Shown here piece by piece: positions 35,086 through 42,943 of a stretch of 64,000 bases of DNA. Every line of letters starts with the position of its first letter. Positions within the stretch are counted from its first letter, which is position 1. Source of the stretch: Ideonella sp. A 288 (GTDB lineage Bacteria; Pseudomonadota; Gammaproteobacteria; Burkholderiales; Burkholderiaceae_C). The DNA is taken from assembly GCF_002198735.1 (NCBI RefSeq), contig NZ_MWLO01000141.1, forward strand, positions 87,964-151,963. Reading direction: 5' to 3'. The translations under genes and the position numbers were made by a program. Below the pieces are notes generated by a model. The model searched no databases, was not told the DNA's origin, and saw nothing but the letters and a program-made list of their open reading frames with translations.

Positions 35086-35625
35086 TCAGGGACGGCGGGG
35101 CCATTCCATGAACTTCGGCTCGTGGCCGCGCGAGCGCAGCCAGTCGGCCAGCGCGTAGCCGGTGCCGGCCGGCCAGCACATCAGTTCTTCGGGGCGGTAG
35201 AGCTTGTACTCGACCAGTTCGGGCGACAGCCGCACCTCGCCGCGGGCCAGCGCGTGGTAGGCGATGATGATCTGGTTCATGCGCTGGAAGTCGTAGACGC
35301 CGATGAGCTTCAGCGACAGCACCTCGAGCGAGGTTTCCTCGGCCACCTCTCGCGTGAGGCCTTCTTCCGGCGTCTCGCCTGCCTCCATGAAGCCGGTGAT
35401 CAGCGCGAACATGCGCCCCGACCAGGCCGCATTGCGCGCCAGCAGCACCTGGCCATCGCGGTCGGCACATTCGATCACCGCGGCCAGCACCGGCGTCGGG
35501 TTGTTCCAGTGGGTCCACTGGCAGGCCGGGCAGCGCAGCCGGGTCTTGGGGCCGCCGTCCTCGAGCAACTCGATCGGCTGCAGTTCGGTGGCACAGCTCG
35601 GGCAGTAGCGATAAGGAGTGCTCAT
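35086..35625 (-). CDS. NUDIX hydrolase with N-terminal zinc ribbon
   Basis: A 179-residue protein. The zinc ribbon uses CPSC (near residue 8) and CPAC (near residue 36). The NUDIX box, a Gx5Ex7REUxEE pattern, is complete: GFMEAGETPEEGL then TREVAEETSLEV. The layout resembles NudC-type and NADH pyrophosphatase-like enzymes, which hydrolyse nucleoside-diphosphate-linked compounds. It lacks the long N-terminal domain of full NudC. The stop lies 42 bases before the TusA-like gene start. The start MSTPYRYCP opens on the zinc ribbon. Confidence 0.9.
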   Translation of the reverse strand: MSTPYRYCPSCATELQPIELLEDGGPKTRLRCPACQWTHWNNPTPVLAAVIECADRDGQVLLARNAAWSGRMFALITGFMEAGETPEEGLTREVAEETSLEVLSLKLIGVYDFQRMNQIIIAYHALARGEVRLSPELVEYKLYRPEELMCWPAGTGYALADWLRSRGHEPKFMEWPRRP

Positions 35626-35633
35626 CGCAACGC

Positions 35634-36539
35634 TCAGGCGGGGAACACGCCGGTGGACAGGTAGCGCTCGCCGCGGTCGCAGACGATGAACACGATGGTG
35701 GCGTTCTCGAGCTGGCGGGCCAGCTGCAGTGCCACCCAGGCCGCGCCCGCCGCCGAGATGCCGGCGAACAGGCCTTCCTCGCGCGCCAGGCGCCGGGCCA
35801 TGTCTTCGGCGTCGGCTTGGCTGACGAGCACCAGCTCGTCGACCTGGGCCGGGTCGTAGATCGTCGGCAGGTAAGCCTCGGGCCACTTGCGGATGCCGGG
35901 GATGCGCGAGCCCTCGGCAGGCTGCGCGCCGACGATGCGCACCGCCGGGTTCTGCTGCTTCAGGTAGCGGCCGACGCCGGTGATGGTGCCGGTGGTGCCC
36001 ATGGCGCTGACGAAGTGCGTGATGCGCCCGGCGGTGTCCTGCCAGATCTCGGGGCCGGTGGTCTCGAAGTGCACGCGCGGGTTGTCGCCGTTGGCGAACT
36101 GATCGAGCACGCGGCCCTTGCCGTCGCGCTGCATCTGCTCGGCCAGGTCGCGCGCGTATTCCATGCCGCCCGAGCGGGGCGTGAGGATCAGTTCGGCGCC
36201 GTAGGCGCGCATGGTTTGCGCGCGCTCGATGGACAGGTCCTCCGGCATGATCAGCACCATGCGGTAGCCGCGGATCGCGGCCGCCATGGCCAGCGCGATA
36301 CCGGTATTGCCCGAGGTGGCCTCGATCAGCGTGTCGCCGGGGCGGATGTCGCCGCGCTCTTCGGCCCGGCGGATCATGCTCATCGCCGGGCGGTCCTTCA
36401 CCGAGCCAGCAGGGTTGTTGCCCTCGAGCTTGCCGAGCAGCACGTTGCCCCGCGGGGCCCCGGCGTCTCCCGGCACGCGCTGCAGCCGCACCAGCGGTGT
36501 GCGGCCGATCACGTCTTCGATGGTGGGATAGCCGGTCAT
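35634..36539 (-). CDS. cysM: O-acetylserine sulfhydrylase B (cysteine synthase)
   Basis: A 301-residue PLP enzyme making cysteine from O-acetylserine and sulfide or thiosulfate. The PLP Lys is in GSVKDRPAMSMI (~residue 46); TSGNTGIALAMAA and SAMGTTGTITGVGRYL bind the cofactor and phosphate. The CysM-type loop RIPGIRKWPEAYLP supports isozyme B over CysK. The next gene on this strand (NUDIX) starts 8 bases after its stop, so cysM, NUDIX and the TusA-like gene probably share a transcript; a sulfur-related link is plausible. Confidence 0.94.
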   Translation of the reverse strand: MTGYPTIEDVIGRTPLVRLQRVPGDAGAPRGNVLLGKLEGNNPAGSVKDRPAMSMIRRAEERGDIRPGDTLIEATSGNTGIALAMAAAIRGYRMVLIMPEDLSIERAQTMRAYGAELILTPRSGGMEYARDLAEQMQRDGKGRVLDQFANGDNPRVHFETTGPEIWQDTAGRITHFVSAMGTTGTITGVGRYLKQQNPAVRIVGAQPAEGSRIPGIRKWPEAYLPTIYDPAQVDELVLVSQADAEDMARRLAREEGLFAGISAAGAAWVALQLARQLENATIVFIVCDRGERYLSTGVFPA

Positions 36540-36641
36540 GTCATGCGTTCCTCCGCAGAGGATTGTCTCAGCCACCGCGAGGGGCCGCAGGGCGGCGTGC
36601 ATAATCTCCGATCACGCTGCGCCGCGATGGCGCGTCCCACA

Positions 36642-36726
36642 GCCCGCGTGACGAAATCGGTAGACGTAGCGGATTCAAAATCCGCCGCCGCAAGGCGTGC
36701 CAGTTCGAGTCTGGCCGCGGGCACCA
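36642..36726 (+). tRNA. tRNA-Leu (anticodon CAA)
   Basis: An 85-base tRNA including encoded CCA. The acceptor stem pairs GCCCGCG (36642-36648) with CGCGGGC (36716-36722), followed by A and CCA. The anticodon stem GCGGA/TCCGC holds the loop TTCAAAA, giving anticodon CAA for codon UUG. A long variable arm (class II) and the T arm CCAG-TTCGAGT-CTGG are complete. It lies between divergent cysM and the rhomboid gene, 15 bases upstream of the latter. Confidence 0.95.
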
Positions 36727-36741
36727 CCCTCCTGCAGACGC

Positions 36742-37440
36742 ATGCCCCCATTGCCACCGGTCACCAAGGCGCTGATGCTGATCTGCACGGCGATCTTCTG
36801 CCTGCAGAGCTTCGTGCCGCTGATCAGCCAGTTCTTTGGGCTGTGGCCGATCGCGAGCGGCCATTTCCTGCCCTGGCAGGTGATCACCTACGCGTTCCTG
36901 CACGGCGGCTTCGACCACCTGCTGTTCAACATGCTTGGCCTGTGGATGTTCGGCGCCGAGCTCGAGCGCCTGTGGGGCAATCGCCGCTACTACCAGATGC
37001 TCGCGGCCAGCGTGCTGACCGCCGCGATGGCCCAGCTGCTGGTGACCTTCCTCATCGGCTCCAACGCCTACACGGTGGGTGCGTCGGGGGCGCTGTTCGG
37101 CCTCTTGCTGGCCTACGCGCTGGCCTTTCCCTCGCGCCGCTTCGACCTGATCGGCTTCCTGCCGATGCTGCTGATGATGGTGCCCAACCAGATGATCAAC
37201 CTGCTGGGCATGGGGCTGTTCTTCATGATGATCACGCGGCGCGACCTGGTGCCGCTGCCGCCGGTGCCGGTGCCGGCCAAGACCATGGTGGCCATCTTCG
37301 GCGGCCTTGAACTGCTGCTGGGCGTGTTCTTCGGCGGATCGGGCGTGGCCCACTTCGCCCACCTGGGCGGCATGCTCGGGGCCTGGCTGCTGATCCGCCA
37401 CTGGCGCAGCCAGTCGTCGTTCCGGGGCCGGCGGCGCTGA
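36742..37440 (+). CDS. Rhomboid-family intramembrane serine protease
   Basis: A 232-residue protein with about six membrane helices. The catalytic Ser is in TVGASGALFGLLLAYAL and the His in GVAHFAHLGGMLGA, with HGGFDHLLFNMLGLWMFG as the conserved second helix. All catalytic-dyad residues are present, so it should cleave membrane-protein substrates within the bilayer. The start MPPLPPVTKAL leads into the first helix; the in-frame codons upstream read across the tRNA gene and are excluded. It may be cotranscribed with tRNA-Leu. Confidence 0.92.
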   Translation: MPPLPPVTKALMLICTAIFCLQSFVPLISQFFGLWPIASGHFLPWQVITYAFLHGGFDHLLFNMLGLWMFGAELERLWGNRRYYQMLAASVLTAAMAQLLVTFLIGSNAYTVGASGALFGLLLAYALAFPSRRFDLIGFLPMLLMMVPNQMINLLGMGLFFMMITRRDLVPLPPVPVPAKTMVAIFGGLELLLGVFFGGSGVAHFAHLGGMLGAWLLIRHWRSQSSFRGRRR

Positions 37441-37453
37441 TCGCCGCGGGCGG

Positions 37454-38347
37454 TCAGGGCACCAGCCCGTCGGCCACCGTGGGGTAGCGCAGGCGCAGGC
37501 GCAGGTCGGCCTTCAGCCGCCGGTTGTCGAGCCGGCGCGATTCGCTCATGAAGCTCAGCAGCATCGGCGGCAGCACCTGTCGCGCCTCGTCGCGCGAGAT
37601 GCGCGGCGGCGGCGGCAGGCCACACAGCCGCGCGGCCAGGTCGAAGTAGTCTCCCATCGTCAGCTCGGTGTCGTCGCTGGCGTGCACGATGCGCTGCGGC
37701 AGGCCATGGTGCAGCGCGGCCACGCAGGCCCGCGCCAGGTCGTCGGCATGGATGTGGTTGGTGTAGACATCGTCCTCGCGCCGCAGCACCGGCGTGCCGC
37801 GGGCCAGCCGCTCGCGCGGGTGGCCGCCCGGCCTGTCGGGCGCGTAGATGCCGGGGATGCGCAGGATGCTCACCACCACGCCACAGCGGCGGCCGTAGGC
37901 GCGCAGGTGGCGCTCGGCATCGACGCGCCGCCGGGCGCGGTCGCTCGCGGGATTCACCACGCGCGTCTCGTCGAAGCGCTCGCCGCCGGCGTCGCCGTAC
38001 ACGCCGCTGGTGCTGCCGTAGACAAGCCGGCGCACGCGGCCGCCACGGGCCAGCGCCGCCAGCAGTGCCGCCGTGCGCGGGTCGCGTGCGCCCTGGTTGG
38101 GCGGCGGCGCCAGGTGCAGCACCGCATCGGCCAGGCGGCCCAGCCGCATCAGCGTGGCCGGCTCGTCGAGGTTGCCCAGCAGCGGCACGGCCCCGGCGGC
38201 GCGCAGTGCGTCGAAGCGCTCGGGCGACGAGGTCAAGGTCAGCAGCCGCCAACGGCCGCGCGCCAGGCGCAGCACGCGCATGCCGACATCGCCGCAACCG
38301 ACGATGAGCAAGGTGGGCCTGCGGAATCTGGCGGGCATCGAGGGCAT
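37454..38347 (-). CDS. NAD(P)-dependent SDR epimerase/reductase, YeeZ-like
   Basis: A 297-residue extended short-chain-dehydrogenase-like protein. It starts with LLIVGCGDVGMRVLRL (NAD(P) loop), then YGSTSGVYGDAGGERFDET and RIPGIYAP, as in the YeeZ group of atypical SDR proteins. The usual active-site Tyr-xxx-Lys is not obvious, as in relatives, so the reaction is unknown. The start may be at 38347 or at the second Met at 38335-38338. It is convergent with the rhomboid gene 13 bases away. Confidence 0.85.
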   Translation of the reverse strand: MPSMPARFRRPTLLIVGCGDVGMRVLRLARGRWRLLTLTSSPERFDALRAAGAVPLLGNLDEPATLMRLGRLADAVLHLAPPPNQGARDPRTAALLAALARGGRVRRLVYGSTSGVYGDAGGERFDETRVVNPASDRARRRVDAERHLRAYGRRCGVVVSILRIPGIYAPDRPGGHPRERLARGTPVLRREDDVYTNHIHADDLARACVAALHHGLPQRIVHASDDTELTMGDYFDLAARLCGLPPPPRISRDEARQVLPPMLLSFMSESRRLDNRRLKADLRLRLRYPTVADGLVP

Positions 38348-38380
38348 GTCAGTGACGCCCGGCCGCCCGAAGGCACTGAG

Positions 38381-38470
38381 GCGCCTGGCACGAGACGCGC
38401 CAGGCCTTCGTGCCGTCCAAGTCCGCGCCTGCGGACTTGGAGCCGCGGCGCTCAGCCCCCTCGGGGGGCC
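38381..38470. repeat. Structured intergenic hairpin cluster
   Basis: Three successive inverted repeats lie in the 210-base gap between divergent genes: GCCTGGC/GCCAGGC (38383-38405), a perfect 10-bp stem CCAAGTCCGC-GCCT-GCGGACTTGG (38417-38440), and GCCCCC-TC-GGGGGGC (38455-38469). This density is unlike its surroundings and looks like a REP-type or small non-autonomous mobile element. No open reading frame of note is inside it. Confidence 0.55.
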
Positions 38471-38557
38471 GCGAACGAAGCGAACGTGGGGGATTCATTT
38501 CAGGCGCAAGGGGGCAGGCAAAATGGCGCACCGCAGTGTAGTGTCCGCCCCCGTGCC

Positions 38558-39598
38558 ATGAGCTTCCGAGTCAACGTTCAGCCCGCCAACCGCGACATCG
38601 AGGTCGCCCGCGACGAGGCCATCCTGGCCGCCGCCATCCGGCAGGGCATCGGCCTGCCCTATGGCTGCCGCGACGGGGCCTGCGGCTCCTGCAAGAGCCG
38701 GCTGCTCGACGGCCGGGTGATCCACGGCGCGCACCAGGCCAAGGCCCTGACGGCCGACGAGGAGGCCGCGGGCCTGATCCTCACCTGCTGCGCCACGCCG
38801 CAGACCGATTGCGTGGTCGAGGCGCGCAGCGTGCCCGGCGCGGGCGAATTCCCGATCCTGAAAATGCCCAGCCGCGTGCTGACCATCACCCGGCCGGCAC
38901 CCGACGTGGCGGTGCTGCGCCTGCAGTTGCCGGCCAACCAGAGCTTCCAGTACCGCGCCGGACAGTACATCGAGTTCATCCTGCGCGACGGCACGCGGCG
39001 CAGCTACTCGATGGCCAATGCACCGTCGCGCCTGGGCTCGCCCCCGGCCATCGAACTGCACGTGCGCCACATGCCCGGCGGCAAGTTCACCGACCAGGTG
39101 TTCGGCACGATGAAGGAGAAGGACATCCTGCGCATGGAAGGGCCGTACGGCAGCTTCTTCCTGCGCGAGGATTCCGCCAGACCGATCGTGCTGCTGGCCT
39201 CGGGCACGGGCCTCGCGCCGATCAAGGCCATCGTCGAGCGCCTGCAGGACGCCGCCATCGACCGCCCCGCGGTGCTGTACTGGGGTTGCCGCCGCCGCGA
39301 CGACCTGTACCTGCACGACTGGGCCGTGCAGGCCGCGGCCACGATGCCGAACCTGCGCTACGTGCCGGTGCTGTCGGAGCCGACGGCGGCCGACGGCTGG
39401 ACGGGGCGGGTGGGCCTGGTGCACGAGGTGGTGATGGCCGACCTGCCCGACCTGTCGGGCCAGCAGGTCTATGCCTGCGGCGCGCCGGTGATGGTGGACG
39501 CCGCCCGGCGCGACTTCGTCGGGCGCTGCGGCCTGCCCGCCGACGAGTTCCACGCCGATGCGTTCACGTCGGCGGCTGACCTGGCCAAGGCGGCGTGA
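38558..39598 (+). CDS. 2Fe-2S/FAD/NAD oxidoreductase (CDP-6-deoxyglucoseen-reductase-like)
   Basis: A 346-residue three-domain electron-transfer flavoprotein. The N-terminal plant-type ferredoxin (residues 1-~95) has YGCRDGACGSCKSRL and a fourth Cys in LTCCATPQ. The FAD domain has RRSYSMANAP. The NAD domain has IVLLASGTGLAPIKAIVERL and YACGAPVMVDAARRDF. This architecture occurs in AscD (CDP-6-deoxy-glucoseen reductase), phenol-hydroxylase-type and other oxygenase reductases. No sugar-pathway gene lies nearby, so the annotated name says little about its role. It could reduce a partner oxygenase or ferredoxin. The start MSFRVNVQPA fits the domain edge. Confidence 0.88.
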   Translation: MSFRVNVQPANRDIEVARDEAILAAAIRQGIGLPYGCRDGACGSCKSRLLDGRVIHGAHQAKALTADEEAAGLILTCCATPQTDCVVEARSVPGAGEFPILKMPSRVLTITRPAPDVAVLRLQLPANQSFQYRAGQYIEFILRDGTRRSYSMANAPSRLGSPPAIELHVRHMPGGKFTDQVFGTMKEKDILRMEGPYGSFFLREDSARPIVLLASGTGLAPIKAIVERLQDAAIDRPAVLYWGCRRRDDLYLHDWAVQAAATMPNLRYVPVLSEPTAADGWTGRVGLVHEVVMADLPDLSGQQVYACGAPVMVDAARRDFVGRCGLPADEFHADAFTSAADLAKAA

Positions 39599-39613
39599 CC
39601 CGCACGTCCGTGA

Positions 39614-39769
39614 TCAGGGCTTCTTCTTGGCCGCCGGCTTGGCGGACTTCGGCTCGGGCTTGGCCTCGGCCGACGGCCCCTGGTCGCCGATCACGCCCTT
39701 GAGCGGGCAGACCTTGAAGGCCGGGCACTTGGCACAACCCGCCACCACTGCAATCGGACACAACGTCAT
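39614..39769 (-). CDS. Small Cys-rich protein with Lys/Pro tail, unknown
   Basis: A 51-residue protein. Four Cys fall within the first half (TLCPIAVVAGCAKCPAFKVC), spaced like a metal or Fe-S site, then a charged Lys/Pro/Ala tail (KSAKPAAKKKP) follows. GGAG lies seven bases before the ATG. The start codon overlaps the ATG of the divergent Bug receptor gene within CATG. No family recognised; too short to be confident, but coding bias and ribosome binding site support it. Confidence 0.6.
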   Translation of the reverse strand: MTLCPIAVVAGCAKCPAFKVCPLKGVIGDQGPSAEAKPEPKSAKPAAKKKP

Positions 39770-40820
39770 GACTCGTCTCCTCGGCAAACCCGCATCATCG
39801 TCGTTGTCGTCCGCCACGTCGACCATCCCGAGCCGCCTGGCCCGCCGCCGCGCCGTCGTGGTGCTGGCCGGCGCGTTGGGGGCGCCCGTCGCCTGGTCGC
39901 AACCAGCCGTGCGGCCGATCCGGCTGATCGTGCCCTATCCGCCCGGCGGACCGCTGGACATCGTGGCCCGCGCGCTGGCCGAACGCGTGAAGGACACGCT
40001 GGGCACGGTGGTGGTCGAGAACCGGCCCGGCGCCGGTGGTAACCTCGGCGCCGACCTGGTGGCCAAGGCCGCGCCCGACGGCCACACGCTGGTGATGGGC
40101 GCGGTGGCCACGCACGCCATCAACCCCTGGCTGTACGCCAAGATGCCCTATGACCCGACCCGCGACTTCACGCCGATCACCCGCGTCGCGCAGGTGCCCA
40201 ACGTGCTGGTGATGAACGCCGACACCGCGCAGCGCCTGGGCATCGTCACGCTGCGCGACCTGCTGGCCCATGCGCGCCAGAACCCGGGGCGCCTGAACGT
40301 GGGCTCGGGCGGCAATGGCAGCGCTGGTCACCTGGCGGCGGAGATGTTCAAGTCGCAGGCCGGCGTGTTCATGGTGCACATCCCCTACGGCGGCGGCAAC
40401 CCGGCGCAACTGGCGCTGCTGTCGGGGCAGGTGGACCTGAACTTCGACAACCTGGCCACCGCCTCGGCCAACATCCGCGCCGGCAAGCTGCGCGCGCTGG
40501 CGGTGACGACGGCACGGCGATCGCCCGCGATGCCCGACGTGCCCACGGTGGCCGAGGCTGGCGCCGCCGACGGCCTGGGGCAGTTCCAGGTCGACACCTG
40601 GTTCGGCCTGTTCGGGCCGGCGCGGCTGCCGGCGGACGTGACGGAGCGGCTGAACCGCGCCTTCGTCGAGGCGCTGGCCTCGCCCGAGATCAAAGCCCGG
40701 ATGGCGACACTGATGGCCGAGCCGGCGCCGACCACGCCGGCGCAGTTCGCCAGCTTCGTGCAGGCCGAACTGGCCAAGTACCAGCCGGTGGTGAAGGCCT
40801 CCGGCGCGCGCATCGACTGA
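39768..40820 (+). CDS. Bug/TctC-family tripartite tricarboxylate receptor
   Basis: A 350-residue periplasmic binding protein of the Bug family, greatly expanded in Burkholderiales. The signal peptide includes RRRAVVVLAGALGAPVAWSQ; the mature domain starts PIRLIVPYPPGGPLDIVARA. Family blocks VVVENRPGAGGNLGADLVAKA, HIPYGGGNPAQLALLSGQVD and KLRALAVTTARRSPAMPDVP are complete. It probably binds an organic acid; no TctAB permease is adjacent, so it may work with a distant one or act as a sensor. The ATG overlaps the divergent small gene's start codon. Confidence 0.88.
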   Translation: MTRLLGKPASSSLSSATSTIPSRLARRRAVVVLAGALGAPVAWSQPAVRPIRLIVPYPPGGPLDIVARALAERVKDTLGTVVVENRPGAGGNLGADLVAKAAPDGHTLVMGAVATHAINPWLYAKMPYDPTRDFTPITRVAQVPNVLVMNADTAQRLGIVTLRDLLAHARQNPGRLNVGSGGNGSAGHLAAEMFKSQAGVFMVHIPYGGGNPAQLALLSGQVDLNFDNLATASANIRAGKLRALAVTTARRSPAMPDVPTVAEAGAADGLGQFQVDTWFGLFGPARLPADVTERLNRAFVEALASPEIKARMATLMAEPAPTTPAQFASFVQAELAKYQPVVKASGARID

Positions 40821-40857
40821 CGCAGCGCCCCGACGCGCGGCCGGTGGGCCACGAAAC

Positions 40858-40877
40858 AGGCGGCCCGCAGGCCGCCT
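40858..40877 (+). terminator. Candidate terminator after Bug gene
   Basis: AGGCGGCC-CGCA-GGCCGCCT is a perfect 8-bp stem followed by TGT. It lies 37 bases after the Bug gene stop in a convergent gap. There is no real T-run, so this is a moderate prediction. Confidence 0.5.
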
Positions 40878-40914
40878 TGTCAGCGCCCCCAGGGCCGCGC
40901 TGCGCCCAGCCCGC

Positions 40915-40957
40915 CCCCCGCGGGGGTCAAGCAAAGTGGCAGAGCCACATTTGCTTG
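40915..40957. repeat. Inverted-repeat pair (CCCCCGCGGGGG and 13-14 bp stem)
   Basis: CCCCCGCGGGGG (40915-40926) is followed by a long stem, CAAGCAAAGTGGC (40928-40940) against GCCACATTTGCTTG (40944-40957), mismatched by one extra base. The second stem is A/T-richer than its surroundings. It resembles the block at 38381-38470 in having a C-run/G-run palindrome. Confidence 0.55.
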
Positions 40958-40993
40958 TGAGGTGTCGACCACGCGGCTCGGGGCCGCGCTCGG

Positions 40994-42004
40994 TCAGTTA
41001 CCCTTGGGCACCGGGGCCGGCGCGGGCTTCTTGGCCGGGGCCTTCTTCGGTGCCGGCTTGGCGGCGGGTGCCGTGGTGGCGGCCGTCGGTGCGGTGGCCG
41101 CGGCCGGCACGGCGGCCGCGGCGGGCGGCGGCGCGCTCACCTCCTTCGAGGCCGGTGTCGAGCCGCCGTCGACGCCCAGGCGCCCGCCAGTGCCCAGGCC
41201 GCCCTTGACGGTCTGCGCCTTGTAGTTGCGCAAGGCCTTGACCATCTGGTTGTACGAGTCGGCGAAGGCCGTGACGATGACCTTGCCCTGCGGTGTGCTG
41301 GAGTAGCCGCCCGCGCCCACGCCGGTGAGGCCACCGAAGGCGCCGCCGAAGAGGCTGAAATCCATGTTCTTGGCCGTGCCCTCGGCGGCGGAAATCTGCA
41401 CGCCCGAGCGGTTGTCGATCAGCAGCAGCGTCGTGGCCGCCTCATTGGTGCTCAGGCCACCGGCCAGCGCCCCCAGGCCACCGAAGGCCCGGGTCGCCAG
41501 GCCCGCGGCCACGCCGCCGGTCTTGGCCGAGAACTGGATGCTGGGGCTCATCGTGTAGTCGGCCGCCACCATCTGGCCCTTGCCGAAGTTGCTGCCGCCG
41601 CGCATCTCGCCCGATTGCTGCAGGTTGCGTTCCTGCATCATGTTGTTCATGGCACGGCCGCGCTCGACGATGACGAAGCAATTGCTCTGCTGGATCATCA
41701 GGCGCAGCACGGGCAGCGTGGAGCCGAGCTGGTAGTTGCGCAGTTCGAGGTACCAGGGCGCGTTCACGTCTTCCTGCACGGCCATGGTGCCGAGCGTCTC
41801 GGTGCACTTCTCGAGCGCACTGTTGTTGCCCTGCGCGGTGGACCCGCCAGCGGCGCCGGAGACGGTGCCCTTGTTCTCGCCCATCGTGGGCGTCGTGCCG
41901 TTGCAGCCGGCCAGGGACAGCGCGGCCAGGGACACGGCGACGGACAGTCCGGTCAGGGACCATGGGCGGTGCGCCGCCGTGCTGCGGGAGAGAGTGGTGG
42001 GCAT
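40994..42004 (-). CDS. CsgG/HfaB-like lipoprotein with Ala/Pro/Lys tail
   Basis: A 336-residue exported lipoprotein: hydrophobic leader VAVSLAALSLAGC gives a lipobox near residue 34. The core recalls the CsgG/HfaB family of outer-membrane-associated secretion proteins (LRLMIQQSNCFVIVERG, GSNFGKGQMVAADYTMSPSI, TTLLLIDNRSGVQ). The C-terminal ~70 residues are an Ala/Pro/Lys-rich tail, perhaps binding peptidoglycan or a polymer. No curli or holdfast genes are nearby. GAGGA lies seven bases before the ATG at 42004. Family membership is fairly secure; function is inferred. Confidence 0.75.
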   Translation of the reverse strand: MPTTLSRSTAAHRPWSLTGLSVAVSLAALSLAGCNGTTPTMGENKGTVSGAAGGSTAQGNNSALEKCTETLGTMAVQEDVNAPWYLELRNYQLGSTLPVLRLMIQQSNCFVIVERGRAMNNMMQERNLQQSGEMRGGSNFGKGQMVAADYTMSPSIQFSAKTGGVAAGLATRAFGGLGALAGGLSTNEAATTLLLIDNRSGVQISAAEGTAKNMDFSLFGGAFGGLTGVGAGGYSSTPQGKVIVTAFADSYNQMVKALRNYKAQTVKGGLGTGGRLGVDGGSTPASKEVSAPPPAAAAVPAAATAPTAATTAPAAKPAPKKAPAKKPAPAPVPKGN

Positions 42005-42205
42005 GCTGTTTCCTCGACAGGTCCGGCCGGCGCTCACGATGACCGCCGCAAGGCCAAAGAGTTTATCGCCGGGGCCCGTCGCGGCACAGCGGACAGTCCC
42101 CCAGGCTGGGGAGCATCCGGCAGGATTGCTCACAAGCCACCCTGGCGCCCGGCGCTGGTGGGCGGGGCCGAGGCCATCGCCTGGTCAGGCGACCAGGCGG
42201 CGGAC

Positions 42206-42925
42206 TCACTCACCCAGGTAGGCGGCCCGCACCTTCGGGTCGTCGAGCAGGGCCTTGGCCTCGCCGCTCATCGTCACCTCGCCGGACTCCATCACGTAGC
42301 CGCGGTTGGCCAGCTGCAATGCCCGGCTGGCGTTCTGCTCGACCAGCAGCACGGTGGTGCCACGGCCGTGGATGTCGGCCACGACCTCGAAGATCTTGTC
42401 GACCATGATCGGCGACAGGCCCATCGAGGGTTCGTCGAGCAGCAGCACCTTGGGCCGGGCCATCAATGCGCGGCCCATGGCCAGCATCTGCTGCTCGCCG
42501 CCGGACATGGTGCCGGCCAGCTGCAGGGCACGCTCCTTCAGCCGCGGAAAGATGGCGAAGACCTTGTCGATGTCGGCCTGCACTTCACCGTCGTCGCGCA
42601 CGTAGGCACCCATAAGCAGGTTCTCGGTGATGGTCATGCGGGTGAAGGTGCCTCGGCCCTCGGGCACCATCACCAAGCCCTGCTTGACCAGGTCCCAGGC
42701 GCCCTGGCCCTTGATGCTGCGGCCCATGAACTTGATCTCGCCGGCCGCCACCGGCTGGGTGCCGGTGATCGCCTTCAGGGTGGTGGTCTTGCCAGCGCCA
42801 TTGGCCCCGATCAGGCAGACCAGCTCACCCTGGCGGACCTCGAAGTTCGCGCCCTTGACGGCCTGGATGCCGCCGTAGGCGACCTTCAGGCCGCTCACTT
42901 CGAGCAGCACATTGTCGTTTGCCAT
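42206..42925 (-). CDS. livF: Branched-chain amino-acid ABC transporter ATPase LivF
   Basis: A 239-residue ATPase of the LivF type. Walker A is GANGAGKTT, signature MSGGEQQM, Walker B VLLLDEPSMGLSP. The end VTMSGEAKALLDDPKVRAAY is the usual LivF C-terminus. It hydrolyses ATP to drive import of leucine/isoleucine/valine or related compounds. Last gene of the livHMGF set, 18 bases after livG. Confidence 0.96.
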   Translation of the reverse strand: MANDNVLLEVSGLKVAYGGIQAVKGANFEVRQGELVCLIGANGAGKTTTLKAITGTQPVAAGEIKFMGRSIKGQGAWDLVKQGLVMVPEGRGTFTRMTITENLLMGAYVRDDGEVQADIDKVFAIFPRLKERALQLAGTMSGGEQQMLAMGRALMARPKVLLLDEPSMGLSPIMVDKIFEVVADIHGRGTTVLLVEQNASRALQLANRGYVMESGEVTMSGEAKALLDDPKVRAAYLGE

Positions 42926-42943
42926 GTCCTTGGTGCTCCTCGA

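Noticed and set aside
36697..36741. Earlier in-frame start for the rhomboid protease inside tRNA-Leu
   Set aside because: It would translate through the tRNA gene; the ATG at 36742 opens the first membrane helix.
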